A stretch of 64,000 bases of DNA from Streptosporangium pseudovulgare (GTDB taxonomy: Bacteria; Actinomycetota; Actinomycetes; Streptosporangiales; Streptosporangiaceae): contig NZ_BMQJ01000008.1 of NCBI RefSeq assembly GCF_014648055.1, positions 235,746 through 299,745 of the forward strand, given 5' to 3'. A program made the translations under genes and the position numbers. Below are positions 53,477 through 61,841 of the stretch, piece after piece. The notes under the pieces were generated by a model. That model saw nothing but the letters and a program-made list of their open reading frames with translations. It was not told the DNA's origin and made no database searches. Each line of letters begins with the position of its first letter. The first letter of the stretch is position 1.

Positions 53477-53506
53477 TTGGTCTCCGCGCCCAACCTGGGC
53501 TATTCT
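53477..53506 (+). promoter_or_regulatory. promoter of the tRNA cluster
   Basis: TTGGTC (53477-53482), 18-base spacer, TATTCT (53501-53506). Start near 53513, 35 bases before tRNA-Gln. The -35 overlaps a GACCAA-TCGT-TTGGTC dyad. Confidence 0.65.
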
Positions 53507-53547
53507 TTCGGAGTCGCAAGCGAGCACCGCAAGGAGCTCAACCGCGG

Positions 53548-53619
53548 TGGGGTATGGTGTAATTGGCAACACGACTGATTCTGGTTCAGTTATTCTAGGT
53601 TCGAGTCCTGGTACCCCAG
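53548..53619 (+). tRNA. tRNA-Gln (anticodon CTG)
   Basis: 72 nt. Acceptor TGGGGTA pairs with TACCCCA, anticodon stem ACTGA/TCAGT with loop TTCTGGT (CTG), T-loop TTCGAGTC. Discriminator G; CCA is not encoded. Confidence 0.95.
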
Positions 53620-53681
53620 CTGCGTCTTCTTCTCGAAGACGCCGCGGATTTGGTTCCCCCCGAATCCGACGACAGTGTCTC

Positions 53682-53754
53682 GGTCCCGTCGTCTAGTGGC
53701 CTAGGACGCCGCCCTCTCAAGGCGGTAACGCCGGTTCGAATCCGGTCGGGACTA
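53682..53754 (+). tRNA. tRNA-Glu (anticodon CTC), first copy
   Basis: 73 nt. Acceptor GGTCCCG/CGGGACT (position 1-72 is G-T), D arm GTCTAGTGGCCTAGGAC, anticodon stem CCGCC/GGCGG with loop CTCTCAA. CCA follows in the DNA. Confidence 0.95.
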
Positions 53755-53775
53755 CCAGCACTGTCACCTCTGCAA

Positions 53776-53848
53776 GGCTCCGTCGTCTAGTGGCCTAGGA
53801 CGCCGCCCTCTCAAGGCGGTAGCGCCGGTTCGAATCCGGTCGGGGCTA
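53776..53848 (+). tRNA. tRNA-Glu (anticodon CTC), second copy
   Basis: 73 nt. Same arms as the first copy; acceptor GGCTCCG/CGGGGCT with compensating changes and no encoded CCA. 21 bases after the first copy, so the cluster is co-transcribed. Confidence 0.95.
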
Positions 53849-53857
53849 CATCGGTGA

Positions 53858-53887
53858 AACCCCCGGAAGCAATGGCTTCCGGGGGTT
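53858..53887 (+). terminator. terminator of the tRNA cluster
   Basis: 13-bp perfect stem AACCCCCGGAAGC with 4-base loop, then TTC. Confidence 0.85.
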
Positions 53888-53997
53888 TTCTGTCTCTCCG
53901 CACCTTTTGCGGCGCCGCTCCCCGCTCAGGTGTCCTCCTTGTCCGGGTGGTCCCGTTGGCCAATAATTAGAGAGTGATGCTATCCAATGGAGGGCGC

Positions 53998-54903
53998 GTG
54001 ATCGTTCCATCGGCGGGTCTCCTCACCGTCGCGCTGGCACCGGTGCTCGCCGTACAGGGAATGCGGATCCGGCGCGGGATACCCCGGCTCCCGGAGGCCG
54101 CGGGGCCGCGCACCGGTGTGGCCGGCGGGGCGGGCGGGGCGAGCGTGGTGCCGTCCGCGGGGGTCTCCGAGTCGCCGGGGGCCGGGGGAGCCGCGGGCGC
54201 CCCGTCCGGCGGGCCTCACGGCTCCGGCGGGTCGAACGGGTCCGGTGGGTCGGATGGGATCGACCGGTCGGACGGGTCCGGCGGGGCGGCGGGGCCGGTG
54301 TTCCGGCTGGCCGTGCTGGGGGAGTCCACCGCGGCGGGCGTGGGCGTCGCCACCCACGACGAGGGCCTGGCCGGCTTCCTGGCCCGGGAGGCGGCCGCGC
54401 GCACCGGCCGCCCGGTGCGCTGGCAGGTGGCCGCCAGGAGCGGTGTCAACACCCGCACCACCACCGCCGAGCTGGTCCCGCTGCTGGAACCCGCCGACGT
54501 CGTGGTGGTCGCTCTGGGGGTGAACGAGCTGCTGGAGCTCAACCGGCCGCGCAGGTTCCGGGGCGAGCTGCGGGAGCTGGTGGCGGCGGTGCGCCGGAGA
54601 CTGCCCGGGGTGCCGATCGTGGTGGCCGGCATGCCGCCGGTCGGGAGGTTCCCCGCGCTGCCCCAGCCGCTGCGCGCCGTACTGGGCCTGCGGGCGCGGG
54701 CACTGGACCACGTCATGCGCGACGTGGCGCGCGGCGCCGAGGGGGTCGTCCACGCCACCGCGGAGGTGCCCATCGAGACGGCCGGGTTCTTCGCCTCCGA
54801 CGGGTTCCACCCGTCGGCGACCGGCTACCGGCACTGGGCCGAGGCGCTGGCCTGCGCCCTGCCGGACCCACCGGGTCCGGCAGGTCCGCCGGTCGCGGGC
54901 TGA
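53998..54903 (+). CDS. membrane-anchored SGNH/GDSL hydrolase
   Basis: 301 residues. An N-terminal hydrophobic segment (SAGLLTVALAPVLAV) is followed by a Gly/Ser-rich linker (about 45-100) and an SGNH domain: LGESTAAGVG (Ser block), GVNELLEL (block III Asn) and SDGFHPSATGYRHW (Asp-His). Esterase or lipase activity outside the membrane is expected. GTG 53998 has GGAGG nearby (four-base spacing); ATG 53977 is an alternative. Confidence 0.85.
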   Translation: MIVPSAGLLTVALAPVLAVQGMRIRRGIPRLPEAAGPRTGVAGGAGGASVVPSAGVSESPGAGGAAGAPSGGPHGSGGSNGSGGSDGIDRSDGSGGAAGPVFRLAVLGESTAAGVGVATHDEGLAGFLAREAAARTGRPVRWQVAARSGVNTRTTTAELVPLLEPADVVVVALGVNELLELNRPRRFRGELRELVAAVRRRLPGVPIVVAGMPPVGRFPALPQPLRAVLGLRARALDHVMRDVARGAEGVVHATAEVPIETAGFFASDGFHPSATGYRHWAEALACALPDPPGPAGPPVAG

Positions 54904-54987
54904 GGGGCGCGCCGTCCGCCGCGCCGCCGTACGGCACGGCCGACCGGCCGCCGGGATCCCCGGCGGCCGGCCATGGCGCTCAGCCGC

Positions 54988-56733
54988 TCAGTTGTGCGCC
55001 GAGCGGGCCTTGAACAGGGCCCGCTTGGCGGCCTTGCCGACCTGCTTGTCCGGGTGGGCCTGCTCGATCGCCTCCAGCAGCTCCTCCAGGTGCGGGTGCG
55101 GCACCTTCCAGATGACGTCCAGGAGACCGACCAGGCTCGACGCCGTGCCGATGTCGTCGAGGCTGCTGACGAACTCCGGCCGGCCGAGACCGGCGGAGAT
55201 GGTCAGCATGTCGAGGATCAGCCAGTGGGTGTCGGCCTGGGTGGGCGGGGGCGCGTCGTCCACGCCGAGCTGGGCCAGGTGGGTGGCCGCGTAGGGGTGC
55301 AGGGACGGCTCGCCCAGGGCGTCCTTCCAGGCGGGCACCGCCACCTCGCCGAGCGAGCCGACCATGCTGGCCGCCTGCACCCGGATCAGGGCGTCGGCGT
55401 CGTCCTCGGCGGCGGCCTCCAGCAGCTCACCGGCGGCCTTGGCGGGCTCGCGCAGCTCCATCCAGGCGGCGAACTCGGCGTCCGCCTCCTCCTCGGGCAG
55501 CTCCGCGCTGAAGGACAGCAGGTCGAAGGCGGTCATCGCGTCGATGGCGGGCCGGGCGTCCAGCTCGATGTCGGCGTCGTCGGCCAGGTGGACCACGCCC
55601 TCCATGCCGAGCGGGGTCAGCCGTACCTGGTCGTGCTCGACCTCGGTCATGCCGTACCCGGCGAGCCAGTCGAGGACGGGGTTGAGCGGGTCGCCGTACT
55701 TGGCGGTGGCCGCGGCCCACGCCTCGGCGCCGCGCTCGTCGTACTCGGCGGCGGCCTCGGTCAGTTCGGCGCGCAGCTCGGGAAGCGGCCTGGAACCGCT
55801 CGCCAGGAGCACCCGGACCAGCAGCGCCCGGGTCAGCCCGGACAGGGCGATCGTGGCGTCCTCGTCGTCCAGCTCGGGGTCGCCGTAGTCGACCGAGTGC
55901 AGGCCGGCCATCCAGACGTCCAGGGCGTCGTCGTCGTCCTCGAACGGCCAGTCGGCGGCGTCGGGGTCGGCGCCGACGGTGTCCTCGCCCTCGGGCTGGA
56001 GGAAGTCCAGGTCGATGGCGAGGTTCCAGATGTTCCAGAGCGCGGGCACGCGGTCCGACAGCGGCCGGCCGTCATCTGAGGGGAGGGGCAGGCCCAGGGC
56101 GGCCATGGCCTCGGCGATCTCGGCGTCGGTGAGCAGGCTGGTCTCGCCCACCCGCCGCTCGGAGCCGACCCAGAGCGCGAGGTCGCGCGCCTTGCCGATC
56201 AGCGGCGCCTTCCGTACGGCCTCGGCCAGCTCCGCGTCGGGCCGCAGGCGGATCGTCGGCAGCTCGGCGAGATCGTCGGCGAACGGCTCGAAGTCGCCCA
56301 GCCCCTCGATCTCCTCCTCGTCCTCCTCGTCGTAGCCCTCGTCGTCCTGCTCGGCGACGAGGTCCTCCATCGCGTCGACGAAGTCGTCCTCCAGACGGTC
56401 GAGCTCGGCCAGCAGGTCGCGGAGCGAGGAGGAGCCCTTGGCCAGCCGGCCGGTCTCCGACAGGAACGTCAGGTAGGCCCGCAGCGCGGGCACCATGCCG
56501 TCCGCCGCGGCGTCGGGGTCCTCCACGACCTGGGGCATCCGTTCGAGGAGCACCTTGCGCAGATCGGCACGCTTCCATCGGCTGACGTCGTCGGAGGCGG
56601 TCAGCCGGTGCCACAGGGCGACGGGACCGACCAGGTTGGAATCGGTGCCGGGCGCGTTCTCGCGCACCCAGAGGATGAAGTCCTGGAGCAGGGGACGCAG
56701 TTCCGCCGCGGCCGCCTCGATGCGATCTGTCAC
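54988..56733 (-). CDS. large acidic protein, function unknown
   Basis: 581 residues, strongly acidic (EEDEEEIEGLGDFEPFADDLAE near 140 and DDDDALDVW near 270). The C-terminal 150 residues look like HEAT-type helical repeats (AAEDDADALIRVQAASMVGSLGEVAVPAWKDALG). A segment around 370-400 (LTPLGMEGVVHLADD) may be a winged-helix wing. I do not recognise a family. GTG start 56733. No signal or membrane segment. Confidence 0.8.
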   Translation of the reverse strand: MTDRIEAAAAELRPLLQDFILWVRENAPGTDSNLVGPVALWHRLTASDDVSRWKRADLRKVLLERMPQVVEDPDAAADGMVPALRAYLTFLSETGRLAKGSSSLRDLLAELDRLEDDFVDAMEDLVAEQDDEGYDEEDEEEIEGLGDFEPFADDLAELPTIRLRPDAELAEAVRKAPLIGKARDLALWVGSERRVGETSLLTDAEIAEAMAALGLPLPSDDGRPLSDRVPALWNIWNLAIDLDFLQPEGEDTVGADPDAADWPFEDDDDALDVWMAGLHSVDYGDPELDDEDATIALSGLTRALLVRVLLASGSRPLPELRAELTEAAAEYDERGAEAWAAATAKYGDPLNPVLDWLAGYGMTEVEHDQVRLTPLGMEGVVHLADDADIELDARPAIDAMTAFDLLSFSAELPEEEADAEFAAWMELREPAKAAGELLEAAAEDDADALIRVQAASMVGSLGEVAVPAWKDALGEPSLHPYAATHLAQLGVDDAPPPTQADTHWLILDMLTISAGLGRPEFVSSLDDIGTASSLVGLLDVIWKVPHPHLEELLEAIEQAHPDKQVGKAAKRALFKARSAHN

Positions 56734-56826
56734 GCACCCAGACTAGGGGTCCGCAAGGGTGCTCGCCTCCTCATATCGCACCCGTCACCCGGCTCGTCGC
56801 GCCTTCGATCGGCGGCCCCGGCCGGT

Positions 56827-56876
56827 CCGCCGTACCGCGGGCCGGGCCGGGGCGGCGGCGTGCCGCGGTACGGCGG
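56827..56876 (-). terminator. hairpin downstream of ndgR
   Basis: 14-bp perfect stem (56827-56840 with 56863-56876), 22-base loop. Confidence 0.65.
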
Positions 56877-56922
56877 GCCGGCCGCCCCGGCGGCCCCCTC
56901 GGCCGACTCCTCGGCCGGTCCC

Positions 56923-57639
56923 TCAGTTGGCCCGGCGCATCGCCTCGGTGATCCGCTCGGCGGCGCTCACCACCGGCGCCGCGTGCAGGCGGCCCGGAGT
57001 GCGGGTGAGGCGCTCGATCGGCCCGGAGACCGAGATGGCGGCGATCACCTTTCCGGCGGTGCCGCGGATCGGCGCCGACACGCTGGCCACGCCCTGCTCG
57101 CGCTCACCGACGCTGTGGGACCAGCCCCTGCGCCGCACGCTCGCCAGTGTCGCCGCGGTGAACTTCGCGCCGCGCAGCCCCCGGTGCAGCCGGTCGGGCT
57201 CCTCCCACGCCAGCAGGATCTGCGCGGCGGACCCGGCGATCATCGGCAGCGCCGAGCCGACCGGCACGGTGTCGCGCAGCCCGCTGGAGCGCTCGGCGGC
57301 GGCCACGCACACGCGCTCGTCGCCCTGGCGGCGGTAGAGCTGGGCGCTCTCGCCGGTCAGGTCGCGCAGCTGGGCGAGGATCGGCGAGGCCACGGCCAGG
57401 AGCCGGTCCTCGCCCGCGGCCGTGGACAGCTCGGAGAGGCGCGGGCCGAGCACGAAGCGGCCCTGCGTGTCACGGGAGACGATGCGGTGGTGCTCGAGTG
57501 CGACGGCGAGCCGGTGGGCCGTGGGACGCGCCAGGCCGGTGGCCTGGACGAGCTGGGCGAGGGAGGCCGGGCCGGCTTCGAGGGCGTTGAGCACGAGCAC
57601 GGCCTTGTCCAGTACGCCGACTCCGCTAGAGTTGTCCAT
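56923..57639 (-). CDS. ndgR: IclR family regulator NdgR/LtbR
   Basis: 238 residues, the exact size of the conserved actinobacterial regulator. Winged HTH (LVQATGLARPTAHRLAVALEHHRIV, about 25-60) and IclR effector domain (residues 80-235). Divergent from leuCD, which it regulates in Streptomyces (NdgR) and corynebacteria (LtbR, established). ATG 57639 chosen. Confidence 0.92.
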   Translation of the reverse strand: MDNSSGVGVLDKAVLVLNALEAGPASLAQLVQATGLARPTAHRLAVALEHHRIVSRDTQGRFVLGPRLSELSTAAGEDRLLAVASPILAQLRDLTGESAQLYRRQGDERVCVAAAERSSGLRDTVPVGSALPMIAGSAAQILLAWEEPDRLHRGLRGAKFTAATLASVRRRGWSHSVGEREQGVASVSAPIRGTAGKVIAAISVSGPIERLTRTPGRLHAAPVVSAAERITEAMRRAN

Positions 57640-57654
57640 ACACCGATACTGCCG

Positions 57655-57669
57655 TCTCGACATATGAGA
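57655..57669. promoter_or_regulatory. TCTC-N7-GAGA motif between ndgR and leuC
   Basis: TCTCGACATATGAGA in the 71-base divergent spacer. The same spaced half-sites occur at 9039 (ilvB) and 28044. Candidate NdgR operator; inferred. Confidence 0.5.
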
Positions 57670-57710
57670 AAGCAAGTCGGGTGCGGAATGGCTGATCGCA
57701 AGGAGGCGAC

Positions 57711-59099
57711 ATGGGCCGCACGCTGGCGGAGAAGGTCTGGGAGCAGCACGTCGTGCGACGTGCCGAAGGGGAACCCGATCTGCTCTACATCGACCTTCAC
57801 CTCATCCACGAGGTGACCAGCCCGCAGGCCTTCGACGGCCTGCGCATGGCGGGCCGTCCCGTCCGGCGGCCCGAGCTGACCATCGCGACCGAGGACCACA
57901 ACGTCCCGACCGTCCTCGGCCCGATCGAGGACCCCGTCTCGCGCACGCAGGTCGAGACGCTGCGCAAGAACTGCGCCGAGTTCGGCATCCGGCTGCACCC
58001 GATGGGCGACGCCGGCCAGGGCGTCGTGCACATCATCGGCCCGCAGTTCGGGCTGACCCAGCCGGGCATGACCATCGTCTGTGGTGATTCTCACACCTCG
58101 ACCCACGGCGCCTTCGGGGCCATCGCCTTCGGCATCGGCACCTCGGAGGTGGAGCACGTCCTGGCCACCCAGACCCTGCCGGCCTACCGGCCGAAGACGA
58201 TGGCCGTCGAGGTGTCCGGCGAACTGCCGCCCGGCGTGACCGCCAAGGACCTCATCCTGGCCATCATCGCCAAGATCGGCACCGGCGGCGGCCAGGGGCA
58301 CATCGTCGAGTACCGCGGCGAGGCGATCCGCGGGCTGTCGATGGAGGGCCGGATGACGGTCTGCAACATGTCCATCGAGGCCGGCGCCCGTGCGGGCCTG
58401 ATCGCCCCGGACGAGACCACGTTCGCCTATCTCAAGGGCCGCCCCCACGCGCCCACCGGCGCCGCCTGGGACGCCGCCGTCGAGTACTGGCGCTCCCTGA
58501 CGACCGACGAGGACGCCGTCTTCGACACGGTCGTGGAGATCGACGCCTCGACGCTGACCCCGTTCGTCACCTGGGGCACCAACCCGGGCCAGGGCGCCCC
58601 GCTCGGGGAGTCGGTGCCGAACCCGGAGGACACCTCCGACCCCGCCGCCGCCCGGCGCGCCCTGGAGTACATGGGCCTGACCGCGGGCACCCCGCTCCGC
58701 GACATCGAGGTGGACACGGTCTTCATGGGCTCGTGCACCAACGGCCGCCTGGAGGACCTGCGGGCCGCGGCCGAGGTGCTGCGCGGCCGCAGGGTCGTCA
58801 CCCGCACGCTCGTCGTCCCCGGTTCGATGCTGGTCAAGCTCCAGGCCGAGCAGGAGGGGCTGCACGAGGTGTTCAAGGCCGCCGGAGCCGAGTGGCGGGA
58901 GGCCGGGTGCTCGATGTGCCTGGGCATGAACCCCGACACCCTGGCCCCCGGCGAGCGCAGCGCCTCCACGTCCAACCGCAACTTCGAGGGACGCCAGGGC
59001 CGGGGCGGCCGCACCCACCTCGTCTCGCCCCAGGTCGCCGCGGCGACCGCCGTCACCGGCAGGCTGACCGCCCCCGCCGACCTGGACCAGGAGGTCTGA
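57711..59099 (+). CDS. leuC: isopropylmalate isomerase large subunit
   Basis: 462 residues, aconitase superfamily. [4Fe-4S] cysteines lie in [10 protein letters not shown] and [10 protein letters not shown]. Motif [10 protein letters not shown] closes the active site. It converts 2- to 3-isopropylmalate (and citramalate to 3-methylmalate) with LeuD. ATG 57711 with AAGGAGG seven bases before. Confidence 0.97.
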   Translation: MGRTLAEKVWEQHVVRRAEGEPDLLYIDLHLIHEVTSPQAFDGLRMAGRPVRRPELTIATEDHNVPTVLGPIEDPVSRTQVETLRKNCAEFGIRLHPMGDAGQGVVHIIGPQFGLTQPGMTIVCGDSHTSTHGAFGAIAFGIGTSEVEHVLATQTLPAYRPKTMAVEVSGELPPGVTAKDLILAIIAKIGTGGGQGHIVEYRGEAIRGLSMEGRMTVCNMSIEAGARAGLIAPDETTFAYLKGRPHAPTGAAWDAAVEYWRSLTTDEDAVFDTVVEIDASTLTPFVTWGTNPGQGAPLGESVPNPEDTSDPAAARRALEYMGLTAGTPLRDIEVDTVFMGSCTNGRLEDLRAAAEVLRGRRVVTRTLVVPGSMLVKLQAEQEGLHEVFKAAGAEWREAGCSMCLGMNPDTLAPGERSASTSNRNFEGRQGRGGRTHLVSPQVAAATAVTGRLTAPADLDQEV

Positions 59100-59104
59100 T
59101 CACC

Positions 59105-59692
59105 ATGGAAGCCTTCACCACCCACACCGGCCGGGCCGTGCCGCTGCGCCGCAGCAACGTCGACACCGACCAGATCATCCCGGCCGTCTGGCTCAAGCAG
59201 GTCAGCCGTACCGGGTTCGACAGGGGACTGTTCTCGGCCTGGCGCGAGGACCCCGGCTTCGTCCTGAACGACCCCGCCCGCCAGGGCGCGTCGATCCTGG
59301 TGGCCGGCCCCGACTTCGGCACCGGCTCCTCGCGCGAGCACGCCGTGTGGGCCCTGCAGCAGTACGGCTTCCGCGTCGTGATCGCCGCCCGCTTCGGCGA
59401 CATCTTCCGCAACAACTCCACCAAGATGGGGCTGCTCCCGGTCGTCCTGCCGGCCGCCACGGTCGAGGCGATCCAGACGGCGACGGAGGCCGACCCCTCC
59501 CTGGAGGTCACCGTCGACCTGGTGGAACGCCAGGTGCGCTGGGCCGGCGAGACCGCCGCCTTCGAGATCGACGACTACACCCGCTGGCGGCTGATGGAGG
59601 GGCTGGACGACATCGGGCTGACCCTCCGCCACGCCGACGAGGTGACCGAGTACGAGAATGGTCGGCAGCCATGGTTGCCGACGACCGTCTGA
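59105..59692 (+). CDS. leuD: isopropylmalate isomerase small subunit
   Basis: 195 residues. [24 protein letters not shown] and the C-terminal swivelling domain are typical. Five bases after leuC; ATG 59105 with GGAGG close upstream (overlapping the leuC stop). Confidence 0.96.
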   Translation: MEAFTTHTGRAVPLRRSNVDTDQIIPAVWLKQVSRTGFDRGLFSAWREDPGFVLNDPARQGASILVAGPDFGTGSSREHAVWALQQYGFRVVIAARFGDIFRNNSTKMGLLPVVLPAATVEAIQTATEADPSLEVTVDLVERQVRWAGETAAFEIDDYTRWRLMEGLDDIGLTLRHADEVTEYENGRQPWLPTTV

Positions 59693-59925
59693 CGGATCCC
59701 GAAGAGGAACTGGCGCGGCGGCTGCGCGAGGCGCACCGCCGCGTCCGTGGTCTCAGCCTGCCCGCCGACCGGCGGGAGCGCCTGGCCCGGCGGCTGATTT
59801 CGATCAACGATGCGGCCAAGCGCAACGTGGGTCATGCCGCCCGACGCCTGGATTTATTCCTTGTAGACCTAGATGTTCTGGTTTCAGACACGCCGAGTCC
59901 TGGAAACATTGCGGAAGGTGATTGA
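59671..59925 (+). CDS. small basic helical protein, function unknown
   Basis: 84 residues. Charged helical repeats ([22 protein letters not shown], then [19 protein letters not shown]) with a hydrophobic C-terminal patch. ATG 59671 lies inside leuD in another frame and the product continues 233 bases beyond it. It lies between leuD and the HU gene, where Streptomyces also has a small hypothetical gene. Codon use is consistent with coding. Moderate confidence. Confidence 0.55.
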   Translation: MVADDRLTDPEEELARRLREAHRRVRGLSLPADRRERLARRLISINDAAKRNVGHAARRLDLFLVDLDVLVSDTPSPGNIAEGD

Positions 59926-60069
59926 GTCATACGGCTCCGTCCCCTAATTTCAAGCGGGCAAGGGGTTTCTCGCTCTGTTGAGACCTCATGCCGTGACAAA
60001 TCGGGTGATGACGGGGCGATCTGCCTCATGGCCCACTCCCAGACATCGGTAAGCAGGGGGAGCAAACCT

Positions 60070-60369
60070 ATGAACAAGAAGGAACTCGTCGACGCGGTCG
60101 CTGATCGGGTCGGTGACAAGAAGACGGCGACCGAGGCCGTGAACGCGGTGATCGACACCATCCAGAAGACCGTCGCCCGTGGGGACAAGGTCTCCATCAC
60201 GGGGTTCGGCGCGTTCGAGATGGTCAACAAGCCCGCCCGCACGGCCCGCAACCCTTCCACGGGAGCCGAGATCAAGGTCGCCGAGAGCTGGGGGCCGAAG
60301 TTCCGTCCCGGCTCCGACTTCAAGGAGCTCGTCAACACGGAGGGAAAGAAGGCCGCGAAGAAAAAGTAG
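60070..60369 (+). CDS. hup: HU family DNA-binding protein
   Basis: 99 residues. MNKKELVDAVADRVGDKKTATEAVNAVID and the beta-arm GFGAFEMVNKPARTARNPSTG are HU. Ends in a short Lys-rich tail. It is the short HupA-type form, without the long basic C-terminal extension of HupS. ATG 60070 with GGGGAG eight bases upstream. Confidence 0.95.
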   Translation: MNKKELVDAVADRVGDKKTATEAVNAVIDTIQKTVARGDKVSITGFGAFEMVNKPARTARNPSTGAEIKVAESWGPKFRPGSDFKELVNTEGKKAAKKK

Positions 60370-60378
60370 GGCCTTCTT

Positions 60379-60416
60379 CCGGACGCCCGGATCCCTGAGG
60401 GGGTCCGGGCGTCCGG
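60379..60416 (+). terminator. HU gene terminator
   Basis: 13-bp perfect stem (60379-60391 with 60404-60416) and a 12-base loop. Confidence 0.8.
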
Positions 60417-60549
60417 CTGTCCGGGGCCCGGAAGCCGGCCGGGGGCGGGCCGTCCGGGAGGCCGTGTCCGGTAAGCCGGCCGGGGCGTCCGGCCGTCCGG
60501 GAGGCCGCGGTTCCGGGTGCGGCCGGGCGGCGGACGGGCCGCCGCGCCG

Positions 60550-60759
60550 TCAGGCCCGGCCGGGCAGCGGGAAGGTGGAGAGCGTGACGTAGGTGACCCG
60601 GCCCTCGTCGAGGAGGATGTTCACCCGCTGGCCGGGCCGGAGCAGCCGCAGCGGCCCGGCGTCGAACGCCTCCGCGCCGAACCGCAGCTCGGTCCCGTCG
60701 TCGAGGAACACCGACCCCGACCGGGTCGCCGCGTCGAAGATCCGCACCGTCGCCTGCAC
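60550..60759 (-). CDS. cold-shock-domain-like small protein
   Basis: 69 residues. TVRIFDAATRSGSVFLDDGTELRF, then LRLLRPGQRVNILLD, is a small OB-fold relative of cold-shock proteins, but lacks the RNP motifs KGFGF/VFVH. GTG start. Role unknown. Confidence 0.7.
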   Translation of the reverse strand: MQATVRIFDAATRSGSVFLDDGTELRFGAEAFDAGPLRLLRPGQRVNILLDEGRVTYVTLSTFPLPGRA

Positions 60760-60829
60760 CCGACCAGCGTAGCCCGCGACCGCCCGCGCCGGGCCGTACG
60801 GACATCCGCGCGCCGGGCCGTACGCGGGA

Positions 60830-61633
60830 TCACCCCGCCGGACGCTCCGTGGCGCCCGCCTCGTCGCTCCCCGTCCCGTCGTTCCCCGTCTCGCCGGTCG
60901 CCGTCTCGCCGGCCGCCGCGGCCTCGGCGGCGAACGACGCCAGGCCCCGGATGATGATCTCGACGCCGAGGTCGAAGCGCTCGTCGTTGGACCGGCCGAA
61001 CATGGAGCGCGACAGCGCCGTCAGGTGCGGGAAGCGCTCGGGCGGCAGTTCGGCGAAGTAGCGCTCCAGCGCCTCGCGCATCCCCTGCCAGGTCAGCTCA
61101 TCGGTGGCGCGGTACCTGTCCTGCCACATGCCCTCCTCCAGGGCGAAGCCGTCCACGAAGGTGGAGAGCACGTCGCCGGCGGCCCCGGCGACCCGGTCGG
61201 GCAGGCCGGCGGCGCGGAACACCCCGAGGAGCGCGTCCATGTGGGGGAGCATCTCCGGCTTGAACGGGACGGAGCCCATCGAGATCCTGGCCAGGTCGCG
61301 GTGCGAGCGGAGCTTGGCCAGCGCGGCGCGGGCGTAGTCCCTGAGCTGCTCCCGCCAGCGCTCCGGGTCGGGGTCGGGCAGGTCCATGTCGGCGAAGAAG
61401 CGGGAGTACATCAGCTCCAGCAGCTCGTCCTTGCTGCTCACGTGGGCGTAGAGGGCCGAGACCGCGACGCCGAGCTCGGCCGCGACCATGCGCATGCTCA
61501 GCCGGTCGTAGCCCTCCCGGTCCAGGACGACGTACGCGGCCTCGACGATCCGGTCCCTGGTGAGAGGGATCCGGGGCGGGCGCGTCCGGCCGCGCGGGCG
61601 ATCCCAGGGCAGGGCGGGCAGCTCGTCGCTCAT
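60830..61633 (-). CDS. TetR family regulator (TetR_C type)
   Basis: 267 residues. LTRDRIVEAAYVVLDREGYDRLSMRMVAAELGVAVSALYAHVSSKDEL is the HTH; the C-terminal domain matches TetR_C (drug-sensing class). The C-terminus has a Thr/Gly/Glu-rich tail. ATG 61633. Divergent from the MFS pump, with shared operator sequences. Confidence 0.9.
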   Translation of the reverse strand: MSDELPALPWDRPRGRTRPPRIPLTRDRIVEAAYVVLDREGYDRLSMRMVAAELGVAVSALYAHVSSKDELLELMYSRFFADMDLPDPDPERWREQLRDYARAALAKLRSHRDLARISMGSVPFKPEMLPHMDALLGVFRAAGLPDRVAGAAGDVLSTFVDGFALEEGMWQDRYRATDELTWQGMREALERYFAELPPERFPHLTALSRSMFGRSNDERFDLGVEIIIRGLASFAAEAAAAGETATGETGNDGTGSDEAGATERPAG

Positions 61634-61653
61634 GACCTCAGTGTATGCCGGGG

Positions 61654-61666
61654 TGAACACTGATCA
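61654..61666. promoter_or_regulatory. operator copy 1, TGAACACTGATCA
   Basis: Near-perfect dyad 20 bases upstream of the TetR start. It differs from the second copy (61788) by one base. Confidence 0.65.
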
Positions 61667-61787
61667 CCGTATCGAACGGCGCTCTCTTTCGCGTTATATC
61701 TTGTCCTTCGATGCGATGCGACATATCTTAAGAACAGCGTACCGACTGCTGAACGCCGTTCTCCAAGAGAACATTGATCAGCTACTC

Positions 61788-61800
61788 TGAACACTGTTCA
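61788..61800. promoter_or_regulatory. operator copy 2, TGAACACTGTTCA
   Basis: Perfect dyad around one base, 41 bases upstream of the MFS start. A third degenerate copy lies at about 61768. The repeats support joint repression of both divergent genes. Confidence 0.7.
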
Positions 61801-61841
61801 CCGATGATGGACGCCATTCCCGCAGACCCGAGGAGTCCCCC

